A program made the position numbers and the translations under genes. From assembly GCF_005848555.1 (NCBI RefSeq), contig NZ_CP040518.1:2991501-3055500 (forward strand): a DNA stretch of 64,000 nt. Direction: 5' to 3'. Numbering within the stretch: position 1 is the stretch's first letter; each line of letters starts with the position of its first letter. Source of the DNA: Blautia sp. SC05B48 (GTDB lineage: Bacteria > Bacillota > Clostridia > Lachnospirales > Lachnospiraceae). Below the pieces are notes generated by a model. The model was not told the origin of the DNA and searched no databases. It saw nothing but the letters and a program-made list of their open reading frames with translations. This document shows, piece by piece, positions 59,537 to 64,000 of the stretch.

Positions 59537-60629
59537 GACAATCGGCACATGCAGATATATTTATAATTTCTATCTGTTTCATAATAAAGAACGTTATGAT
59601 GCCGGTGAAAGATTTATGAGCGGCAAGTCGTTCAGTGTATGGCTGAACAATGAATACCTTCCAAGGCATCCGGAATATTTCTGGATCAGAGAAGTCAGTT
59701 CCAAATCGGTAAAGAATGCAATCGAAAATGCCTGTACCGCTTTTTCAAGATTTTTTCATCATCAGAGTAGTTTCCCGAGATATAAGAAAAAAGGAAGATC
59801 TGATGTAAAAATGTATTTTGTAAAGAATAATCCCAAAGACTGTCTCTGTGAACGTCACAGGATCAAGATCCCAACACTTGGCTGGGTAAGGCTGAAAGAA
59901 AAAGGTTACATTCCGACCTCTAAGGATGGATATGTGATCCGAAGCGGGGCAGTTTCCGTGAAAGCAGGCAGATATTATGTGTCTGCACTTGTCGATATAC
60001 CTGCTCCGGAAGCAGCTGGAAATTTCACTGATGGGATCGGAATCGATCTGGGGCTGAAAGACTTTGCAGTTGTGTCAAATGGAACTGTATACAGAAATAT
60101 CAATAAAACAGCACGGATCAGAAAACTTGAGAAACAATTAAGACGGGCACAGCGAAAGCTTTCCCGTAAATATGAGAACTTAAAGAAAGGAGAGTCCACT
60201 CAAAGAGCAAATATATGCAAACAAAAGCTTAAAGTACAGAAACTTCATCATCGGATAGAAAATATCCGTACAGATCATATCAACAAGGTAATATCTGAGA
60301 TAGTGAAAACCAAGCCGTCTCATATAACGATTGAGGATCTGAACATATCCGGGATGATGAAGAACCGGCATCTCTCAAAAGCAGTTGCGTCCCAGAAATT
60401 CTATGAATTCCGGACAAAATTGAAAACAAAATGTGCTGAATATGGAATCGAACTGAGGGTAGTTGACCGATGGTATCCATCTTCCAGGATCTGCCACTGC
60501 TGCAGCTGTATAAAAAAAGATCTGAAACTTTCAGACAGGATCTACAGATGCACATGTGGATATATTGAGGACAGAGATCTCAATGCAGCACTGAATCTGA
60601 GAGATGCAGAGACTTACGAAGTTGCATGA
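59466..60629 (+). CDS. tnpB: TnpB RNA-guided nuclease
   Basis: A 387-residue protein of the OrfB/TnpB family, ancestor of Cas12. The N-terminal helix-turn-helix domain ends near residue 60. RuvC acids are D194 ('GIDLGLKDFA'), E290 ('ITIEDLNISG') and the D369/D371 pair ('EDRDLNAALNL'), with a four-cysteine zinc ribbon in between ('CHCCSC', 'CTCG'). All catalytic residues are kept, so the protein should be active with the RNA encoded at the right end of the element. Confidence 0.95.
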   Translation: MRRLLKSFKTEIDPTEEQKIKIHKTIGTCRYIYNFYLFHNKERYDAGERFMSGKSFSVWLNNEYLPRHPEYFWIREVSSKSVKNAIENACTAFSRFFHHQSSFPRYKKKGRSDVKMYFVKNNPKDCLCERHRIKIPTLGWVRLKEKGYIPTSKDGYVIRSGAVSVKAGRYYVSALVDIPAPEAAGNFTDGIGIDLGLKDFAVVSNGTVYRNINKTARIRKLEKQLRRAQRKLSRKYENLKKGESTQRANICKQKLKVQKLHHRIENIRTDHINKVISEIVKTKPSHITIEDLNISGMMKNRHLSKAVASQKFYEFRTKLKTKCAEYGIELRVVDRWYPSSRICHCCSCIKKDLKLSDRIYRCTCGYIEDRDLNAALNLRDAETYEVA

Positions 60630-60820
60630 TCCCGCAAACGTAAGTATGTACCGAAGGCTATTTCGGGAATTAACGACTGTGGAGTGTACTTAGGATCTGT
60701 GAGTAGAGATAACTCCGGTTACTCAAAAGCATACACAAAGAAACAGTAAGCGGTATTCGTGAGAATCCGCATTATCTCGATGTGAGTATGTTTAATCACA
60801 TTTTGAGTGGCAGGAATTAG
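60630..60820 (+). ncRNA. probable omega RNA at the IS607 right end
   Basis: TnpB guide RNAs are encoded over the 3' end of tnpB and the right end. Here the 190-base non-coding tail holds stems CCGAA/TTCGG (60651-60666) and GCGG-T-ATTC/GAATCCGC (60750-60770). The guide would read out into the flanking alpha-glucosidase gene. Inferred by position and structure. Confidence 0.55.
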
Positions 60821-60821
60821 G

Positions 60822-62498
60822 ATGCAACGAAAATGGTGGCATGACAAGGTGGTATATCAGATATACCCCAAGAGCTTTTATGATTCTAACGGAGACGGGA
60901 TCGGAGACATCCCGGGAATCATCAGCAAGCTTGATTATCTGAAGGAACTGGGAGCAGATATCCTCTGGCTTTCCCCGATCTATAAATCTCCGCTTGCAGA
61001 CCAGGGATATGACATCGCAGATTATTATTCTATTGATCCTAGGTTTGGGACCATGGAGGATATGGATCGTCTGATCGCAGAAGCAAACAAAAGAGAAATG
61101 TACATCCTTATGGATCTGGTGGTGAATCACTGCTCCGATGAGCATGAGTGGTTTCAGGAGGCCATTAAGGATCCGGACGGAAAGTATGGAAATTTCTTTT
61201 ATATCCGGGACAAAAAGGATGACAAGGCTCCCTGCAACTGGAGAAGCTATTTCGGTGGCCCGGTATGGGAAGAGCTTCCGGGACATCCGGATAAACAGTA
61301 TCTCCATGTATTCCACAAAAAGCAGCCGGATCTCAACTGGGAGAATCCTGAAGTAAGAGAGGAAGTCTACAAAAACATCCGCTGGTGGATGGAAAAGGGG
61401 CTTGGAGGATTCCGTATTGATGCCATTATCAATATCAAGAAGAAGCTTCCATTTTCTGATTATCCTGCCGATCGTGCAGACGGGCTCTGCAGCATCGAGA
61501 GGATGCTGGAGGAGGCAGAGGGGATTGGAGAATTCCTGGGAGAGATGGCTGAGAAGTGCTTTCATCCCTATGATGCTTTTACTGTAGGAGAGGTATTCAA
61601 TGAGAAGGAAGATGAGATCAAAGATTTTATCGGAGAAAACGGATACTTTTCATCCATGTTTGATTTTGAGGAAACCTGTTACGGAAAGAGCGAGGATGGC
61701 TGGTATGCATCCAAACCGTACCTGACTCCGGAAGAGTACAAGAAGTGTATTTTCCATACTCAGAAAAGGATCGGGGATACTGGTATGATCTCCAACATTA
61801 TTGAGAATCATGATGAGCCAAGAGGTGTCTGTCACTATATTTCTCCGGAAGACCGCTGTCCGGATTCAAGGAAGCTCCTGGCAGGTGTTTATTTCCTGCT
61901 GAAGGGAATTCCGTTTATTTATCAGGGGCAGGAGATCGGTATGGAAAATATGGAGTTTACTTCTATGGACCAGATCGATGACATCAGTACCATCGATGAA
62001 TACCAGGTAGCGCTCCGTGCCGGATGCAGTGAAAAAGAAGCGCTTGATGCTGCTTCCGCATTTTCCAGAGACAATGCCAGAACTCCGGTACAGTGGAGCG
62101 CAGAGAAAAATGCGGGATTTTCAAAAGGAGAGCCGTGGCTTGGGGTTAATCCGAATTATAAGGAGATCAATATAGAGTCCCAGTTAACGGACAGTGACTC
62201 CCTCCTTTCTTTCTACAAAAAGCTGACTGCACTGAGAAAAGCTCCGGAATATAAAGAAACGCTTGTATACGGAACATTCGCTCCATATCAGGAAGAACAG
62301 AAGAATCTGATCGCATATACAAGAAATGGTGAGAAAAATCTTCTGATCCTGGGAAATATGCAGGCACAGTCACAGAAGGTATCTTTGCCGGGAGAAGTGA
62401 AAAAGGTGCTTCTGAATAATCAGAAAGCTGTGGAGATCACAGAAAAGGAGATTGTTTTGAAACCGTATCAGTTTATCGTTCTGGAGACAGCTGACTAA
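60822..62498 (+). CDS. GH13 alpha-glucosidase (oligo-1,6-glucosidase type)
   Basis: A 558-residue cytoplasmic glycoside hydrolase starting MQRKWWHDKVVYQIYPKSF, the classic GH13_31 opening. Catalytic residues are nucleophile D200 ('GGFRIDAI'), acid/base E257 ('FTVGEVF') and D331 ('IENHDEPR'); 'DLVVNH' and 'QPDLNW' are further conserved regions. It releases glucose from isomaltose-like or sucrose-like oligosaccharides. The upstream GTG at 60807 is part of the IS end. An IS607 insertion right before the ATG has cut it from its former upstream sequence. Confidence 0.94.
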   Translation: MQRKWWHDKVVYQIYPKSFYDSNGDGIGDIPGIISKLDYLKELGADILWLSPIYKSPLADQGYDIADYYSIDPRFGTMEDMDRLIAEANKREMYILMDLVVNHCSDEHEWFQEAIKDPDGKYGNFFYIRDKKDDKAPCNWRSYFGGPVWEELPGHPDKQYLHVFHKKQPDLNWENPEVREEVYKNIRWWMEKGLGGFRIDAIINIKKKLPFSDYPADRADGLCSIERMLEEAEGIGEFLGEMAEKCFHPYDAFTVGEVFNEKEDEIKDFIGENGYFSSMFDFEETCYGKSEDGWYASKPYLTPEEYKKCIFHTQKRIGDTGMISNIIENHDEPRGVCHYISPEDRCPDSRKLLAGVYFLLKGIPFIYQGQEIGMENMEFTSMDQIDDISTIDEYQVALRAGCSEKEALDAASAFSRDNARTPVQWSAEKNAGFSKGEPWLGVNPNYKEINIESQLTDSDSLLSFYKKLTALRKAPEYKETLVYGTFAPYQEEQKNLIAYTRNGEKNLLILGNMQAQSQKVSLPGEVKKVLLNNQKAVEITEKEIVLKPYQFIVLETAD

Positions 62499-62619
62499 TG
62501 CGGCGTCAGAACAGCAGAGAAAAAACAATAGCTATTTAGCTGACAGTCTGTTAAAATAAATGTTCGGCTGAAAAAACAGCCGTAAAGAAAGAGAATGAGA
62601 ATTCAGAAGGGAATAAAGT

Positions 62620-63432
62620 ATGCTGAAGATAAAGAATTATGTAAAGGCAGAAAGCCTTGAACAGGCATATGAACTGAACCAGAAAAGAACAGCCTGTGTG
62701 CTGGGCGGTATGGTCTGGCTGAAAATGGGAAACCGGAACATCATGACAGCCATTGATCTGTCAGGTCTTGGGCTGGATACTATTACAGAAACAGAAGAAG
62801 CATTTGTGATCGGCTGCATGACACCACTTCATGCGCTGGAAACCCATAAAGAGCTGAATGCCTATACAAACGGTGCTATCCGGGAAAGTGTACGGCACAT
62901 TGTGGGTGTGCAGTTTCGAAACTGTGCCACAGTGGGCGGAAGTATTTTCGGAAGATTCGGGTTTTCCGATGTACTGACCATGTTTCTGGCACTGGATACC
63001 TGGGTGGAGCTGTATAATGGCGGAACCATTCCGCTGGCACAGTTTGCATCCATGGAAAAGGATAACGATATCCTGGTAAATATCATTGTAAAAAAACAGC
63101 CGCTGAACAGTGTGTACTTAAGTCAGCGGAACAATTCCACAGATTTTCCTGTGCTCACCTGTGCGGCCGCTCTTATTGACGGAAAAGCAAGAACTGTCAT
63201 TGGGGCCAGACCCGGAAAAGCAATGATCGTGGAAGATGAAGAGGGAATTTTAAAAGATTTTGTACAGATGAATGTACAGCAGAAAAAGGATGCAGCAGCT
63301 TCTTTTGCTGCATATGCAGCGGAACATGTTCCTACAGACAAGAACATGCGTGCTTCAAAAGAATACAGGAGTCTTCTTGTGAAAGTCCTCACGAGAAGAG
63401 CCTGGGAAGAGATCGGAGGGAGAGCAGAATGA
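62620..63432 (+). CDS. xanthine-dehydrogenase-type FAD subunit
   Basis: A 270-residue flavin subunit of the molybdenum hydroxylase family. FAD is bound by 'ACVLGGMVWLKMGNRN' and 'VQFRNCATVGGSIFGRFGFSDVLTMFLAL'. It passes electrons from the molybdenum/FeS subunits to NAD+ or another acceptor. It is compact, lacking some of the usual C-terminal length. ATG at 62620, RBS AGAAGGGAA. It overlaps the FeS subunit gene by four bases. Confidence 0.9.
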   Translation: MLKIKNYVKAESLEQAYELNQKRTACVLGGMVWLKMGNRNIMTAIDLSGLGLDTITETEEAFVIGCMTPLHALETHKELNAYTNGAIRESVRHIVGVQFRNCATVGGSIFGRFGFSDVLTMFLALDTWVELYNGGTIPLAQFASMEKDNDILVNIIVKKQPLNSVYLSQRNNSTDFPVLTCAAALIDGKARTVIGARPGKAMIVEDEEGILKDFVQMNVQQKKDAAASFAAYAAEHVPTDKNMRASKEYRSLLVKVLTRRAWEEIGGRAE

Positions 63433-63899
63433 ATATCACTTTCTGGCTGAATGGTGTAAAACGGCAGGCAGAGGTACGTCCGGATGAACTGCTTCTGGAT
63501 TTCCTGCGGAAAAACAGCTGTTACAGCGTAAAACGTGGCTGTGAGACTGCAAACTGTGGTCTCTGTACTGTGCTGATGGATGAACGTCCGGTACTGTCCT
63601 GCTCCATGCTGGCTGCCCGCGCAGACGGGAAACGGATCGTGACTCTGGAGGGAATGCAGGAGGAAGCAAAGGAATTCGGAGCTTTTATGGCAAATGAGGG
63701 AGCAGAGCAGTGCGGTTTCTGCAATCCGGGATTTATCATGAATGTATTTGCCATGTTAAAGGAACTGGAAGATCCCACAGAAGAGGATATCCTGGAGTAT
63801 CTTTCCGGAAATCTGTGCCGTTGCTCGGGATTTGTGGGACAGACCAGAAGTATCCTGAAATTTCTTGACTATAAAAAAGGACAGGAGGAAGGAAAATGA
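63429..63899 (+). CDS. xanthine-dehydrogenase-type [2Fe-2S] subunit
   Basis: A 156-residue subunit with two [2Fe-2S] clusters: the plant-ferredoxin-like set 'RGCETANCGLCTVLMDERPVLSC' and the helical set 'EQCGFCNPGFIMN' with 'SGNLCRCSGF'. All eight cysteines are present. The start overlaps the FAD subunit stop (ATGA) and its own stop overlaps the next start the same way, typical of a tightly coupled hydroxylase operon. Confidence 0.95.
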   Translation: MNITFWLNGVKRQAEVRPDELLLDFLRKNSCYSVKRGCETANCGLCTVLMDERPVLSCSMLAARADGKRIVTLEGMQEEAKEFGAFMANEGAEQCGFCNPGFIMNVFAMLKELEDPTEEDILEYLSGNLCRCSGFVGQTRSILKFLDYKKGQEEGK

Positions 63900-64000
63900 A
63901 ATACGTAAACAAGCCAGTGCCAAAAACAGATGCAATGTCGCTGGTAACCGGAAAACCGGTCTATACCGATGATCTTGCACCTTCTGACTGCCTGATCGTC
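63896..64000 (+). CDS. xanthine-dehydrogenase-type molybdopterin subunit, N-terminus only
   Basis: The first 35 codons before the window ends: 'MKYVNKPVPKTDAMSLVTGKPVYTDDL', matching the start of the large Mo-cofactor subunit, in which 'G-x-x-x-Y-x-D-D' opens the first domain. RBS AGGAGGAAGG. It completes the FAD/FeS/Mo trio; substrate (xanthine, purine, nicotinate or other) cannot be told from this part. Confidence 0.85.
   Translation, partial: MKYVNKPVPKTDAMSLVTGKPVYTDDLAPSDCLIV

Larger units (their letters stand above)
58795..60821 (+). mobile_element. IS607-family insertion element with tnpA and tnpB
   Basis: Contains a serine-transposase gene and an overlapping tnpB. The ends are estimated from the neighbours: the left end lies just after the GNAT stop and the right end just before the alpha-glucosidase ATG at 60822. 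GGATG occurs at both edges (58793 and 60820), which may reflect the junction. IS607 elements make no target duplication, so the ends cannot be fixed exactly here. Confidence 0.8.

Overview
The window reads as chromosomal DNA of a spore-forming, strictly anaerobic gut Clostridium relative, most likely a Lachnospiraceae (Bacillota). The evidence is moderate GC, strong GGAGG ribosome binding sites, an RFN riboswitch, many iron-sulfur flavoenzymes, a Tn1549/Tn916-type integrative element, and a collagen-like spore-surface gene. I cannot name the genus. No tRNA, rRNA or CRISPR array was recognised.

Layout. 1-6.4 kb: a small hypothetical gene, an FMN riboswitch, and the riboflavin operon ribD-ribE-ribBA-ribH followed by a HAD phosphatase; then a GT2-TPR glycosyltransferase. 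6.5-16.1 kb: a BclA-like collagen gene split by a 9,060-bp integrative element. The element carries a DUF6017-type gene, wrecked conjugation genes (PcfB, a CD1108-type peptidase and the relaxase are all truncated), MobC, an XRE regulator, a leader-peptide-controlled Cfr/RlmN-like methyltransferase cassette, Tn916-type regulators and a large serine recombinase. Clean excision would rejoin the host gene in frame. 16.2-24.4 kb: MATE efflux pump, FliB-like protein, two tandem aconitase-family small/large subunit pairs, and an L,D-transpeptidase.

24.5-35.2 kb: an eleven-gene redox operon. HdrB, HdrC and HdrA, four Flx-like subunits (MvhD-like, two 4Fe-4S proteins, an FAD/NAD reductase), a soluble fumarate-reductase-like FeS/flavoprotein pair, and two-subunit class I fumarase. 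Together they look like a cytoplasmic flavin-based electron-bifurcating module tied to malate/fumarate/succinate chemistry.

35.4-48.2 kb: an AT-rich defence island. Fic protein, hsdM, hsdS, a cargo zone with hsdS-tail echoes and a DUF3990-type toxin pair, a three-gene unit (PD-(D/E)XK-like nuclease, PHP-ABC ATPase, small partner), then hsdR. 48.3-64 kb: housekeeping and transport genes (mgtE, AGCS symporter, thrH, esterase, DUF362, cytidylate-kinase-like, M28 peptidase, GNAT), an IS607-family element with tnpB inserted just before a GH13 alpha-glucosidase, and the first genes of a xanthine-dehydrogenase-type molybdoenzyme that runs off the right edge.
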